Positions 53,917 through 63,392 of a stretch of 64,000 nucleotides of DNA are shown in pieces; positions within the stretch are counted from its first letter, which is position 1, and the number at the start of each line of letters is the position of its first letter. The notes below the pieces were generated by a model. It was not told the DNA's origin. It was given only the letters and a program-made list of their open reading frames with translations, and ran no database searches. This DNA comes from Rothia sp. P100 (lineage in GTDB: Bacteria; Actinomycetota; Actinomycetes; Actinomycetales; Micrococcaceae): positions 248,001 through 312,000 of the forward strand of contig NZ_JAMAYG010000004.1 in assembly GCF_023712425.1 (NCBI RefSeq), in the 5' to 3' direction. The position numbers and the translations under genes are program-made.

Positions 53917-55973
53917 TGAAAGCTGTAGATACCAACCTCTTGGATTTGCTGAAGAAGAGCGAACGCTTTGTTGTTCCTATCTACCAGCGCGTGTATTCCT
54001 GGGGTAAAGATGAGTGTGCCCAGCTGTGGAAAGACATGATGAGGGCTGGCTCCAGGGATTCTTTGACGAATCACTTTACTGGCTCCATTGTGTACATTGA
54101 ACGTGACCAGGGTTCTAATACTGCTAAAGAACCGGACTTACTGATTGATGGTCAGCAACGAGTCACTACCGTTACTTTAGTGCTTGCCGCTTTAGCTTCC
54201 CACCTGCAGCAGCTTCCACCAGGTCAGCAGGAGCCCGTGGAAGGTTTTTCGTCTCAGAAAATTCGCGGTAAGTACCTTACTAATGTGTATGAAGAAGGCG
54301 ATGAATTCTTCAAGCTGACTCTGACGAACCGTGACAAAGACGCCCTACAGCGGGTCATCAAAGACCTTGAGCCTTTTGAGGAAGACTCTCGCGTGACCGT
54401 GAATTTTAGGTACTTTGTCGAACAAATTGCTGCTCTGGATGATGCTGGGTTGAAAACCTTGTGCGAGGGCTTGAATAAGCTGGTTGTTGTTGACGTTAAG
54501 CTGTCGAGGGGGCAGGATGACCCCCAGCTAGTTTTTGAGTCAATGAACGCAACGGGGAAGAAGCTGACCCAGGCTGATCTGATTCGTAACTTTGTGTTAA
54601 TGGACCTTGCCCAGGGGCTTCAGGCTCGGTTGTATAACGATTACTGGTACCCCATGGAACGTGTTTTTGCAGAACACGGTGAGCGCCGGTTTGATGAGTT
54701 CGTGCGCCACTATTTGACTATGAAGACCCGCAAGATTCCGCGCCTTGATGATGTGTATGAGGCCTACAAGGAGTTTGCTTTTGGGTCGGATTCATCTGAC
54801 CCGGCGTGGAAAGAGAAGCTGGTCGCTGACCTGTACGTATTTTCGACCTACTTCTCAAACATGGCATTTGGTGTGGAGCGAGACCCGCAGCTGAAGCAGC
54901 GTTTTGATGAGGTGGAGCAGCTGGCTACGGTTGCCTACCCCTTCCAGTTGCGTTTGTATTCGGATTACGAGAGCCAACGGCTTTCTCATAGTGATTTTGT
55001 GCAGGTGCTGGATGCCCTGATTTCCTATCTGTTAAGGCGTAATATCTGCGGTATTCCCACGAACAGCCTCAATAAAACTTTTAATACCCTGGTGCACCGG
55101 GTGAACCCTGAGGACTATGCAGCTTCTGTTTTGGGCTACTTGTTGTCTTTGCCTGATTACCGCAGGTTCCCCAATGACGAGGAGTTCGTTGAAAAGCTGG
55201 AGAGCGAGCAACTGTACTTCCATAAAAAGAGGAACTATCTTCTGCACAAGCTAGAGAACTTTGATAGTAAAGAGGTGGTGCCTACTGCCCAGTACACAGT
55301 GGAGCATATTATGCCGCAGAAGGTTACTCCGGAATGGAAGGCTGAGCTGGGGGATAATTGGGAAGAGGTTCACCGCTCCTTCTTGCATACCCTGGGCAAC
55401 CTAACGCTAACGGGCTATAACCCTGAGTACTCCAACCGTTCTTTCGCTGAGAAGCGGGAGATGAAGGGTGGCTTTAAGGAGAGCCCCTTGCGCCTCAACC
55501 AGTTCTTGCGTGAGCGCACCACATGGAGCCAGGCAGATATTGAACAGCGCGCCAGTGATCTCTCGGCTAAGGCTGTGAAGATGTGGGGCTACCCCGCGGT
55601 GGATCAGGAGGTAATTGAGCGTTATTCCAGCTCTGATCGTCATACTTTTGACTGGTCCCTGACCCATTCAATTTTGGAGGCGCTGCCTTACGGCACTTGG
55701 ACCAACTACCAGGAGCTAGCGGAGGCGGTGGGCACGGGCCCCCAGGCTCTAGCTCAGCACTTGTCTAATCACACTGGTTGTCTTCATGCTTACCGGGTGA
55801 TGACCTGGGACGGTCATCTGGCTGATCGCTTCCGTTGGCCTGATGAGCAGGATGACCATGACCCCTCGGCGGTTTTGAAAGAGGATGGGATGCAAATGAT
55901 TGATGGACTGGCGGACGCCGACCAGCGGCTCAATTCAGCCCAGCTACTAGAACTAGTGGAAGAGGGAGAATAG
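53916..55973 (+). CDS. DUF262-DUF1524 (GmrSD-like) protein with C-terminal alkyltransferase-like winged helix
   Basis: A 685-residue protein inside the type I operon. The N-terminal DUF262 domain shows VPIYQRVYSW (22-28 region) and LIDGQQRVTT (DGQQR at 78-82), the nucleotide-hydrolysing ParB-like motif of GmrS, SspE and BrxU. DUF1524, a His-Me finger nuclease domain, shows TVEHIMPQ (H464), GNLTLTGYN (N495, N502) and K513. The last part (about 583-640) resembles the DNA-binding domain of O6-alkylguanine transferase-like proteins: YGTWTNYQELAEAVG and HAYRVMTWDGHL, without the PCHR Cys. Family members are type IV or anti-phage nucleases. It is translationally coupled to hsdM and lies 2 nt before hsdS, suggesting joint expression. 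Confidence 0.88.
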   Translation: MKAVDTNLLDLLKKSERFVVPIYQRVYSWGKDECAQLWKDMMRAGSRDSLTNHFTGSIVYIERDQGSNTAKEPDLLIDGQQRVTTVTLVLAALASHLQQLPPGQQEPVEGFSSQKIRGKYLTNVYEEGDEFFKLTLTNRDKDALQRVIKDLEPFEEDSRVTVNFRYFVEQIAALDDAGLKTLCEGLNKLVVVDVKLSRGQDDPQLVFESMNATGKKLTQADLIRNFVLMDLAQGLQARLYNDYWYPMERVFAEHGERRFDEFVRHYLTMKTRKIPRLDDVYEAYKEFAFGSDSSDPAWKEKLVADLYVFSTYFSNMAFGVERDPQLKQRFDEVEQLATVAYPFQLRLYSDYESQRLSHSDFVQVLDALISYLLRRNICGIPTNSLNKTFNTLVHRVNPEDYAASVLGYLLSLPDYRRFPNDEEFVEKLESEQLYFHKKRNYLLHKLENFDSKEVVPTAQYTVEHIMPQKVTPEWKAELGDNWEEVHRSFLHTLGNLTLTGYNPEYSNRSFAEKREMKGGFKESPLRLNQFLRERTTWSQADIEQRASDLSAKAVKMWGYPAVDQEVIERYSSSDRHTFDWSLTHSILEALPYGTWTNYQELAEAVGTGPQALAQHLSNHTGCLHAYRVMTWDGHLADRFRWPDEQDDHDPSAVLKEDGMQMIDGLADADQRLNSAQLLELVEEGE

Positions 55974-55975
55974 GC

Positions 55976-57166
55976 GTGTCTAACATTTCGAAACTAATTG
56001 AAGAGCTGTGCCCGGACGGGGTCGAGTTTGTTGAGATTTCATCAATCGCGGTCAGAAACAAAGGAATCTCTATTACTGCTGCAAAAATGAAGAAAATGAT
56101 TGTCACTAATGGTGCAATTAGACTATTTGCAGCAGGTCAAAACTTTATTGACACTTCTGATCAATATGTTGATGCGTCAAAAATTATAGATACCCCGAGT
56201 ATAATTGTTAAATCTCGTGGGCATATTGGATTTGAATATTACGACAAACAGTTTCAGCATAAGAGTGAAATGTGGTCATATGAAATTATTTCAGATGCGG
56301 TGAACATAAAATTCGTATATTACTACTTACTTTCTAAGAGTAGATATTTTCAAGATCTTGCCCGAGCTACATCAGTTAAGCTGCCCCAGCTATCTGTCAA
56401 GGATACTGACAATTTTAGAATACCTGTGCCACCCTTGGCCGTGCAGGAAGAAATTGTTAGAATTTTAGATAGATTCACCTTACTGGAGGCTGAGCTGGAG
56501 GCTGAGCTGGAGGCACGGACAAAGCAGTATACCTTCTATCGTAACTTCATAGTGACTGAGCATTATGATAAATATCCACTGGAAAAGATTGAAAATCTGT
56601 GTTCTTTTTTGAATGGTAAAGCTCATGAAAAATTCGAAGATGAATTTGGTTCTGCGGTTTTGGTAACTGCGGGTTTCATTTCATCTAGTGGTGTGAAGAA
56701 GCGTTGTATATCAACAGAAAATATTCAAAGCCCACTTAAAGATCGATCTGTTTGTCTTGTGATGAGCGATCTTCCTAATGGTAAGGCTTTAGCAAAAGCT
56801 GCGTATATTTCAGATGGTTATGGGTTTGCATTAAACCAGCGCGTCTGTGCACTTAATTCATTAGATGAGAGTAAGTTGAAACCTAGGTATCTTTACTATT
56901 TCATGAATAGGAATAGGCAGCTTTTAAAATATGATTCCAAACAGTACCAGACTCATTTGAAAAAAGACTATTTTATGCGAGTAAAAATCCCTGTTCCCCC
57001 GTTAGAAGAACAAGAGCGCATCGTCGATATCCTCGATCGTTTTGATGCCCTGGTCAATGACATTAGCTCCGGTCTGCCCGCTGAAATCGCTGCCCGGCGT
57101 ACACAGTACGAGCACTACCGCGACCAGCTGCTGACCTTCAAAGAACTAGAGCCAGCAGGTAGCTAG
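55976..57166 (+). CDS. hsdS: Type I restriction specificity subunit
   Basis: A 396-residue DNA-recognition subunit. It has two variable target-recognition domains, each followed by a conserved helix: FRIPVPPLAVQEEIVRILDRF (about 147-167) and VPPLEEQERIVDILDRFDALV near the end. The first conserved helix runs into LEAELEAELEA (170-180), coded by a 12-bp tandem repeat. The target-recognition domains (about 56040-56980) are strongly AT-rich against GC-rich neighbours, a usual mark of exchange of hsdS domains. It starts at GTG 55976, 2 nt after the preceding stop. The recognised sequence cannot be predicted by eye. Confidence 0.93.
   Translation: MSNISKLIEELCPDGVEFVEISSIAVRNKGISITAAKMKKMIVTNGAIRLFAAGQNFIDTSDQYVDASKIIDTPSIIVKSRGHIGFEYYDKQFQHKSEMWSYEIISDAVNIKFVYYYLLSKSRYFQDLARATSVKLPQLSVKDTDNFRIPVPPLAVQEEIVRILDRFTLLEAELEAELEARTKQYTFYRNFIVTEHYDKYPLEKIENLCSFLNGKAHEKFEDEFGSAVLVTAGFISSSGVKKRCISTENIQSPLKDRSVCLVMSDLPNGKALAKAAYISDGYGFALNQRVCALNSLDESKLKPRYLYYFMNRNRQLLKYDSKQYQTHLKKDYFMRVKIPVPPLEEQERIVDILDRFDALVNDISSGLPAEIAARRTQYEHYRDQLLTFKELEPAGS
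56483..56514 (+). repeat. 12-bp tandem repeat in hsdS (LEAE units)
   Basis: Unit CTGGAGGCTGAG occurs at 56483-56494 and 56495-56506, with a partial third copy CTGGAGGC at 56507-56514. Each unit codes Leu-Glu-Ala-Glu in the spacer helix between the two target-recognition domains. Gain or loss of one unit keeps the reading frame. Confidence 0.93.
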
Positions 57167-57287
57167 CCCCGCCAGCTAATCCTGCCCCGTGCCTGCGTCC
57201 ACCCTGCCCAGCTCGGTGGGCGCAGGTGTCCGGCATTCACACAAGACAAGCCCCACCCCACCGGCTTCGCCTACGAAAGACCTCCCC

Positions 57288-60200
57288 ATGGCAATCATCC
57301 ACAACCCGGCAACCACCGTCACCCCCGTCATGCTCACCGATGAGCACACCGTTGCCGCGCAAGCGCCCGCCGATGACACCAGGGAACTGACCTACCAAAG
57401 CGAAGCCCAGCTTGAAAACCACTTCATCGAAATCCTGAAGGGTCAGTCCTACGACTACCTGCCCATCACCAGCAGCGACGACCTCAAAAACAACCTGCGC
57501 ACCCAGCTCCAAAAACTCAACGACTACACCTTGACCGATACGGAATGGGAGCGCTTCTACACCACCGTTATCGCCAATCCCACCGCCACCGTTACTGACA
57601 AAACCGAAATTATCCAGAGAGAACCCATCCAAAGCTGCCTGCTCGATGACGGCACCGTTAGAAACTTCAAACTGATTGACCGCCGCGACATCCACAAGAA
57701 CACCCTGCAGGTTATCAACCAGTACGCCACCAGTGGCGGGGCAGCCTCAAACCGCTACGACGTCACCATCCTGGTCAACGGCCTACCCATGGTGCACCTA
57801 GAACTCAAACGCCGCGGCGTAGAAATCAAAGAAGCCTTCAACCAAATCAGCCGCTACCAGCGCGAGAGCTTCTGGGCTGACTCCGGCCTCTACGACTACA
57901 TCCAAATCTTCCTTATCTCTAACGGCTCCCGCACCAAGTACTACTCCAATACTGTGCGCTACAAGCACGTCAACGCTTCAGGGCGCCGCCGCAGGCAAGC
58001 CAGTGCAGACTCCTTTGAATTCACCAGCTGGTGGGCAGATGCCAACAACAAGCGCATCAGCGACCTGGTGCCTTTCGCCAAAACCTTCTTCGCCCGCCAC
58101 ACCATTCTCAACATTCTGACCCGCTTCTGCGTCTTCACCGTGGACAAAGACTTACTGGTGATGCGCCCCTACCAGATTGTCGCCACAGAACGAATCCTGC
58201 GCAAAATTCTCATTGCCAACTACAACAACAAACTCGGCAGCGTGGACGCCGGCGGCTACATCTGGCACACCACCGGCTCCGGTAAAACCCTCACCAGCTT
58301 TACCACAGCCCAGCTCGCCAAAGACCTCGACACCGTGCACAAGGTGCTCTTTGTGGTTGACCGCAAAGACCTGGACTATCAAACGATGAAAGAGTACGAC
58401 GCCTTCCAAAAAGGCGCCGCCAACTCCAACACCTCAACCCGGGTACTGACCAGCCAGCTTGAAGACCCCCAAGCTCACATCATCATCACCACCATCCAAA
58501 AGCTGGCAAACTTCATCAAGCAGAACCCCGGGCATGCCATTTTTTCTCAGCCCGTTGTGCTGATTTTTGATGAATGCCACCGCTCCCAGTTCGGTGATAT
58601 GCACCGTGCCATTACCCGAAACTTCAAAAAGTATTCTCTCTTTGGTTTTACAGGCACTCCGATTTTCGCGGATAATGCCCGGTCCGGTGGTAACCCCAGG
58701 CTCAAAACCACCCAGGATGCTTTCGGTGAGCAGCTCCACACCTACACCATCGTCGATGCTATTCAAGACAAGAACGTCCTGCCCTTCCGCGTCGAATACC
58801 ACAACACCGTCAAAACAGCAGATACTGTTGCCGACGCTGAAGTTTACGGAATCAAGGCAGAAGAGGCTCTGCGATCGCCCGAGCGCATAAAAACCGTGGT
58901 GCGCTACATGCTCGATCACTACGACCAGAAAACCAAGCGGAACGAAACCTATAAGCTCAAAGATAAGCGCGTCAGCGGCTTCAATTCCATTCTGGCAACC
59001 GCCTCCATTGATGCAGCCAAGGTCTACTACAATGCTTTTTCTACTGAACAGGAAGAACGGCTCCACCGAGACGGGTTAGAGCCCCTCAAAGTTGCCACTA
59101 TCTTTTCCTCCGCCCCTAATACTGAGAGTGACGGGGGTTTTCTGGCGGAAGAAGGGCTCGACGCTAGCGGTCTAGACAACAACAGCTTTGAGTTCTTACA
59201 GGATGCTATTTCTGACTACAACGAAATGTTCGGCATGTCCTATGACCTGACACCTGCTGGTTTTGAAGGTTATTACAAGGACGTCTCAAAACGAATGAAG
59301 AACCGGGAGCTTGACCTACTGATTGTGGTCAATATGTTCCTGACCGGTTTTGACTCTAAAACCATTAACACCCTCTGGGTCGATAAAAACATGCAGACCC
59401 ACGGGCTCATCCAGGCATTCAGCCGAACCAACCGTATTCTGAACTCGGTCAAGACCTATGGAAACATTGTCTGTTTCAGAAACCTCGAAACAGCCACTGA
59501 CGAAGCCCTTGCCCTTTTTGGTAACAAGGATGCCCGTGCGACTGTTCTTCTACGCCCCTACACTGAATATTTAGAGGACTACCGGGAGAAGCTGGATGCC
59601 CTTAGCCACGACTTTAGCTTGGACACTCTTAGCGCTGGAGAACTGGGCGAACAATCCCAAAAAGACTTCATTAAACTCTTTGGTGAAATTCTGAGACTGC
59701 GCAACATCCTCTCAGCCTTCGACGAATTCGAGACCGATGACACCCTGGCGGCAAGGGACGTTCAGGATTACCAGTCTCACTACCTCGATCTCTACCGCGA
59801 GATGCGAAGCAGCGAGGGTACAGAGAAAGCTGACATCACAGAAGACCTAGTCTTTGAAATTGAGCTCATCAAACAGGTTTCAGTGGGCGTAGACCATATT
59901 CTGATGCTGGTTGACCAGTACCGTAAGGGCAGTGGAGACCCCGGCGAAATGCGCGCCCAAATCACCCGTGCCGTGGACTCAAGCCCCACCCTGCACAATA
60001 AAAAAGACCTTATCGAAGATTTCATCGACAAAATCAGTTTCGACAAGGGCGACGTGCAAGGGGAGTGGCAGAAACATATCGAAGAGCAGTCACTGGCTGA
60101 ACTCGACAAAATTATCGAGGAAGAAAAACTTAACCCCGAATCTACCCGCGCTTTTATTGCAGACGCTTGGAAAGCCGGTGGCATCCAGGTCTACGGCGAA

Positions 60201-60338
60201 ACCATCGGTAGGCTGCTGAAAGCCGGTGGCCCCCGATTCGGTCGAGCCGCAAACGGAGAAAGCCGAGCAACCCGTAAACAGCGGCTCATCACCCGCCTGC
60301 AAGGGTTCTACGACAGGTTTAGCGAAATTATCAGCTAA
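57288..60338 (+). CDS. hsdR: Type I restriction endonuclease/translocase subunit
   Basis: ATP-driven DNA translocase and nuclease (1016 residues from ATG 57288). The N-terminal nuclease has D158 and E172-L-K174 (RYDVTILV...MVHLELKRRG), the same D-x13-E-x-K spacing as EcoR124 HsdR. Superfamily 2 helicase motifs follow: HTTGSGKT (K333), DECHR (D428, E429) and FTGTPIF; TGFDSKTINTLWVDK and QAFSRTNRI come later. A GTG at 57189 would add 33 Pro-rich residues but has no ribosome site. The 121-nt gap to hsdS shows no terminator. All motifs are intact, so restriction is probably active. Confidence 0.95.
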   Translation: MAIIHNPATTVTPVMLTDEHTVAAQAPADDTRELTYQSEAQLENHFIEILKGQSYDYLPITSSDDLKNNLRTQLQKLNDYTLTDTEWERFYTTVIANPTATVTDKTEIIQREPIQSCLLDDGTVRNFKLIDRRDIHKNTLQVINQYATSGGAASNRYDVTILVNGLPMVHLELKRRGVEIKEAFNQISRYQRESFWADSGLYDYIQIFLISNGSRTKYYSNTVRYKHVNASGRRRRQASADSFEFTSWWADANNKRISDLVPFAKTFFARHTILNILTRFCVFTVDKDLLVMRPYQIVATERILRKILIANYNNKLGSVDAGGYIWHTTGSGKTLTSFTTAQLAKDLDTVHKVLFVVDRKDLDYQTMKEYDAFQKGAANSNTSTRVLTSQLEDPQAHIIITTIQKLANFIKQNPGHAIFSQPVVLIFDECHRSQFGDMHRAITRNFKKYSLFGFTGTPIFADNARSGGNPRLKTTQDAFGEQLHTYTIVDAIQDKNVLPFRVEYHNTVKTADTVADAEVYGIKAEEALRSPERIKTVVRYMLDHYDQKTKRNETYKLKDKRVSGFNSILATASIDAAKVYYNAFSTEQEERLHRDGLEPLKVATIFSSAPNTESDGGFLAEEGLDASGLDNNSFEFLQDAISDYNEMFGMSYDLTPAGFEGYYKDVSKRMKNRELDLLIVVNMFLTGFDSKTINTLWVDKNMQTHGLIQAFSRTNRILNSVKTYGNIVCFRNLETATDEALALFGNKDARATVLLRPYTEYLEDYREKLDALSHDFSLDTLSAGELGEQSQKDFIKLFGEILRLRNILSAFDEFETDDTLAARDVQDYQSHYLDLYREMRSSEGTEKADITEDLVFEIELIKQVSVGVDHILMLVDQYRKGSGDPGEMRAQITRAVDSSPTLHNKKDLIEDFIDKISFDKGDVQGEWQKHIEEQSLAELDKIIEEEKLNPESTRAFIADAWKAGGIQVYGETIGRLLKAGGPRFGRAANGESRATRKQRLITRLQGFYDRFSEIIS

Positions 60339-60551
60339 CCGCACTCCGCCCTCCTGCCGGTGTGTGGTAGCTAGCACAGGGCTGCTCTTTCGGCGGGGGA
60401 GTCTGTGCGGTAAAGTGGGGAGCGCATGTGACTGCAGTCCGTGGCAGTTTCATGCAGAAGCCACCCCGCGCCTAGCGCTAGGGCAGGCCCTCCACCCGGC
60501 AGTAAAAATATTGACCGGGCCGCACACGGCACTAACTCTAGGAGTTACACA

Positions 60552-60821
60552 GTGGCACTCGATCCCGCCATCAAGCAGGAAATCATGAAGGAATACGCAA
60601 CCCACGAAGGTGACACCGGTTCACCCGAGGTTCAGGTTGCAGTTCTGACTCGTCGTATCACCGACCTGACCGAACACCTCAAGTCCCACAAGCACGACCA
60701 CCACTCACGTCGTGGTCTGATGATCCTCGTTGGTCGCCGCCGCAACCTGCTCGGCTACCTCAAGAGCGTTGATATCGCACGTTACCGCGTCCTCATCGAG
60801 CGTCTCGGTATCCGCCGATAA
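60552..60821 (+). CDS. rpsO: 30S ribosomal protein S15
   Basis: Ribosomal protein uS15 (89 residues), a central-domain 16S rRNA binder. Diagnostic stretches are [19 protein letters not shown] and [22 protein letters not shown] 60552 has TAGGAG 7 nt upstream; the frame open back to 60441 is leader. In E. coli S15 represses its own translation through its leader. Here the 213-nt gap before it may contain a similar site, but I cannot model it. It precedes pnp as usual. Confidence 0.96.
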   Translation: MALDPAIKQEIMKEYATHEGDTGSPEVQVAVLTRRITDLTEHLKSHKHDHHSRRGLMILVGRRRNLLGYLKSVDIARYRVLIERLGIRR

Positions 60822-60830
60822 ATCAGTAGC

Positions 60831-60892
60831 GTAAGGGCGACACCTGGGCACCCCCTCCTCGAAAGAGGAGACAGCTAAGGTGCCGCCCTTGC
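60831..60892 (+). promoter_or_regulatory. Long stem-loop between rpsO and pnp
   Basis: Outer imperfect stem: 15 nt from 60831 (AAGGGCG core) with AGGTGCCGCCCTTGC ending near 60893. Inside is a perfect CTCCTC-GAAA-GAGGAG hairpin (60855-60870). In E. coli an RNase III-processed stem-loop at this place controls pnp. No T-run follows. Confidence 0.55.
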
Positions 60893-61030
60893 CTTACACC
60901 TCAACAGAAAACCCAAGCCGCCGCGTGCTTTCGCGGTCCTCGGTAGCGGTTTACAGAACACCCAACGTAGGGGTCTGTGAGCCTCAATCGATGACCGAAA
61001 GCGCGGCGCACCACACGAAATGGAGGAACC

Positions 61031-63262
61031 TTGGAAGGTCCCGAAATTCAGTTCGCTGAAGCAATTATTGATAACGGCACGTTCGGTAAGCGCGTTGTAC
61101 GCTTCGAAACCGGCCGTCTAGCCCAGCAGGCAGCAGGCTCAGCCCTGGTGACCATCGACGATGAAACCACCCTGCTCTCCGCTACCGCCATTGGCAAGAA
61201 CCCCCGCGAGGGCTTCGACTTCTTCCCGCTGACCGTTGACGTTGAAGAACGTATGTACGCAGCGGGCAAGATTCCCGGCGGCTTCTTCCGCCGTGAAGGT
61301 CGCCCCTCCACCGAAGCGATTCTGGCAGCGCGTCTGATTGACCGCCCCCTGCGCCCCGTCTTCAAGAAGGGCATCCGCAACGAGGTTCAGGTCGTTGTTA
61401 CCGTTCTGACCATTGAGCCCGATGAAATCTACAACACCGTAGCCATCAACGCTGCATCCGCTTCAACCACCCTTTCCGGTGCGCCCTTCGCTGGCCCCAT
61501 CGGTGGCGTACGCGTAGCACTGATTGACGGCCAGTGGGTTGCTTTCCCCAAGCACTCACAGCTGGAAAACGCTGTCTTCGACATGGCTGTAGCCGGCCGT
61601 GTCATCACCAAGGCTGACGGCACCGAAGACGTAGCCATCATGATGGTTGAAGCTGAAGCAACCGATAACTCCTGGAAGCTCATCAAGGAAGACGGCGCAA
61701 CCGCTCCCACCGAAGAGGTTGTAGCTCAGGGTCTCGAAGCTTCAAAGCCCTTCATTGCAGCTCTCTGCAAGGCTCAGTCAGACCTGGCTGCCCGCGCGGG
61801 CAAGCCCGCCATGACACTGCCCGTCTTCGGCCAGCGTGAAGCTGACGTGGACGAAGCCGTCAAGGCATACGAGTCCAAGGTGGTAGAGGTCTACTCCATC
61901 GCAGGTAAGCAGGAGCGCGAAATCGCTTCCGGTGACCTGCAACAGCAGATTGCTGAAGAGCTCTCCGGTGAAGGCAAGCCCTTCGAAGGCCGTGAGGACG
62001 AAGTCAACGCAGCATTCAATGCTCTGACCAAGCACGTTGTGCGTCAGCGCATCCTCACCGACCAGGTACGCATCGACGGCCGCGGTCTGACCGACATCCG
62101 CCAGTTGACCGCTGAGGTTGAGGTTCTGCCCCGCGTCCACGGTTCAGCTATCTTTGAGCGGGGCGAAACCCAGATTATGGGCGTCACCACCCTCAACATG
62201 CTCAAGATGGAACAGCAGCTTGACTCCCTTTACCCGGTTAAGTCAAAGCGCTACATCCACCACTACAACTTCCCGCCCTACTCAACCGGTGAAACCGGCC
62301 GCGTAGGCTCACCCAAGCGCCGAGAAATCGGCCACGGTGCCCTTGCCGAGCGCGCGATTACCCCGATCCTGCCCTCACGTGAAGAGTTCCCCTACGCCAT
62401 CCGCCAGGTATCAGAGGCATTGGGCTCCAACGGCTCAACCTCCATGGGCTCAGTGTGTGCTTCAACCCTGTCTCTGCTGAACGCCGGTGTGCCCCTGCGT
62501 GCGCCCGTTGCAGGTATTGCGATGGGTCTGGTATCAGACGAGGTGGACGGCGAAACCCGTTACGCAGCTCTGACCGACATCCTCGGTGCAGAAGACGCAC
62601 TGGGCGATATGGACTTCAAGGTCGCAGGTACCAGCGAGTTCGTTACCGCTATCCAGCTGGACACCAAGCTCGACGGTATCCCCGCATCCGTTCTGGCCGG
62701 CGCCCTGACTCAGGCACGTGAAGCCCGTCTGCACATCCTCGAGGTCATCAATGCAGCTATTGATGCACCCGATGAAATGAGCGACTTTGCACCCCGCGTC
62801 ATCTCCGTTCAGGTCCCCGTTGCCAAGATCGGTGAGGTCATTGGCCCCAAGGGCAAGATGATCAACCAGATCCAGGAAGATACCGGCACCGATATCTCCA
62901 TTGAGGACGACGGCACCGTCTACATTGGCGCAACCGACGGCCCCTCAGCTGAGGCTGCACGCTCAGCTATCAACGCAATCGCTAACCCCCAGGTTCCCGA
63001 AATCGGCGAACGCTACCTGGGTACTGTCGTTAAGACCACCAGCTTTGGTGCTTTCGTGTCACTGACCCCCGGCAAGGACGGTCTGCTGCACATCAGCGAG
63101 CTGCGTAAGCTCAACGACGGCAAGCGCGTTGAAGATGTTGAGGACGTTGTGGGCGTAGGCCAGAAGGTTCAGGTTGAAATCTCCAAGATTGATGACCGCG
63201 GCAAGCTCTCACTGGTTCCCGTGGTCGCCGACGGCGAAGAGGCTGGAGCCGACGAAGAGTAA
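61031..63262 (+). CDS. pnp: Polyribonucleotide nucleotidyltransferase (PNPase)
   Basis: 3'-to-5' phosphorolytic exoribonuclease of mRNA decay; in actinobacteria it also makes heteropolymeric tails. The 743 residues have two RNase PH domains ([20 protein letters not shown] and [14 protein letters not shown] with [21 protein letters not shown]), an alpha linker, KH ([18 protein letters not shown]) and S1 ([30 protein letters not shown]) domains. A TTG at 61031 is the likely start, with TGGAGGAA upstream. It is preceded by the stem-loop described separately. Confidence 0.96.
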   Translation: MEGPEIQFAEAIIDNGTFGKRVVRFETGRLAQQAAGSALVTIDDETTLLSATAIGKNPREGFDFFPLTVDVEERMYAAGKIPGGFFRREGRPSTEAILAARLIDRPLRPVFKKGIRNEVQVVVTVLTIEPDEIYNTVAINAASASTTLSGAPFAGPIGGVRVALIDGQWVAFPKHSQLENAVFDMAVAGRVITKADGTEDVAIMMVEAEATDNSWKLIKEDGATAPTEEVVAQGLEASKPFIAALCKAQSDLAARAGKPAMTLPVFGQREADVDEAVKAYESKVVEVYSIAGKQEREIASGDLQQQIAEELSGEGKPFEGREDEVNAAFNALTKHVVRQRILTDQVRIDGRGLTDIRQLTAEVEVLPRVHGSAIFERGETQIMGVTTLNMLKMEQQLDSLYPVKSKRYIHHYNFPPYSTGETGRVGSPKRREIGHGALAERAITPILPSREEFPYAIRQVSEALGSNGSTSMGSVCASTLSLLNAGVPLRAPVAGIAMGLVSDEVDGETRYAALTDILGAEDALGDMDFKVAGTSEFVTAIQLDTKLDGIPASVLAGALTQAREARLHILEVINAAIDAPDEMSDFAPRVISVQVPVAKIGEVIGPKGKMINQIQEDTGTDISIEDDGTVYIGATDGPSAEAARSAINAIANPQVPEIGERYLGTVVKTTSFGAFVSLTPGKDGLLHISELRKLNDGKRVEDVEDVVGVGQKVQVEISKIDDRGKLSLVPVVADGEEAGADEE

Positions 63263-63291
63263 GTAGGGTCAGCCCTCACTGTAACCACCAT

Positions 63292-63334
63292 CAACGGGTG
63301 GGGTGCCGAAAGGCTCCCCACCCGTTGGGGTTTT
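63292..63334 (+). terminator. Intrinsic terminator after pnp
   Basis: A perfect 12-bp stem CAACGGGTGGGG (63292-63303)/CCCCACCCGTTG (63316-63327), then GGGTTTT. Confidence 0.88.
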
Positions 63335-63392
63335 AAAGCCTGCAAAAGGGTATATTGAACTAAAAGCCCAAAGATTTAAACCAGAGAGACCT

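Noticed and set aside
57189-57287. Upstream GTG start of hsdR adding 33 residues
   Set aside because: No ribosome site, and the added stretch is Pro/Ser-rich and unlike HsdR N-termini. ATG 57288 fits better.
45398-60551. Integrative element or prophage at 45-60 kb
   Set aside because: No integrase, transposase, attachment repeats or phage structural genes are seen, and the genes fall into ordinary separate operons.
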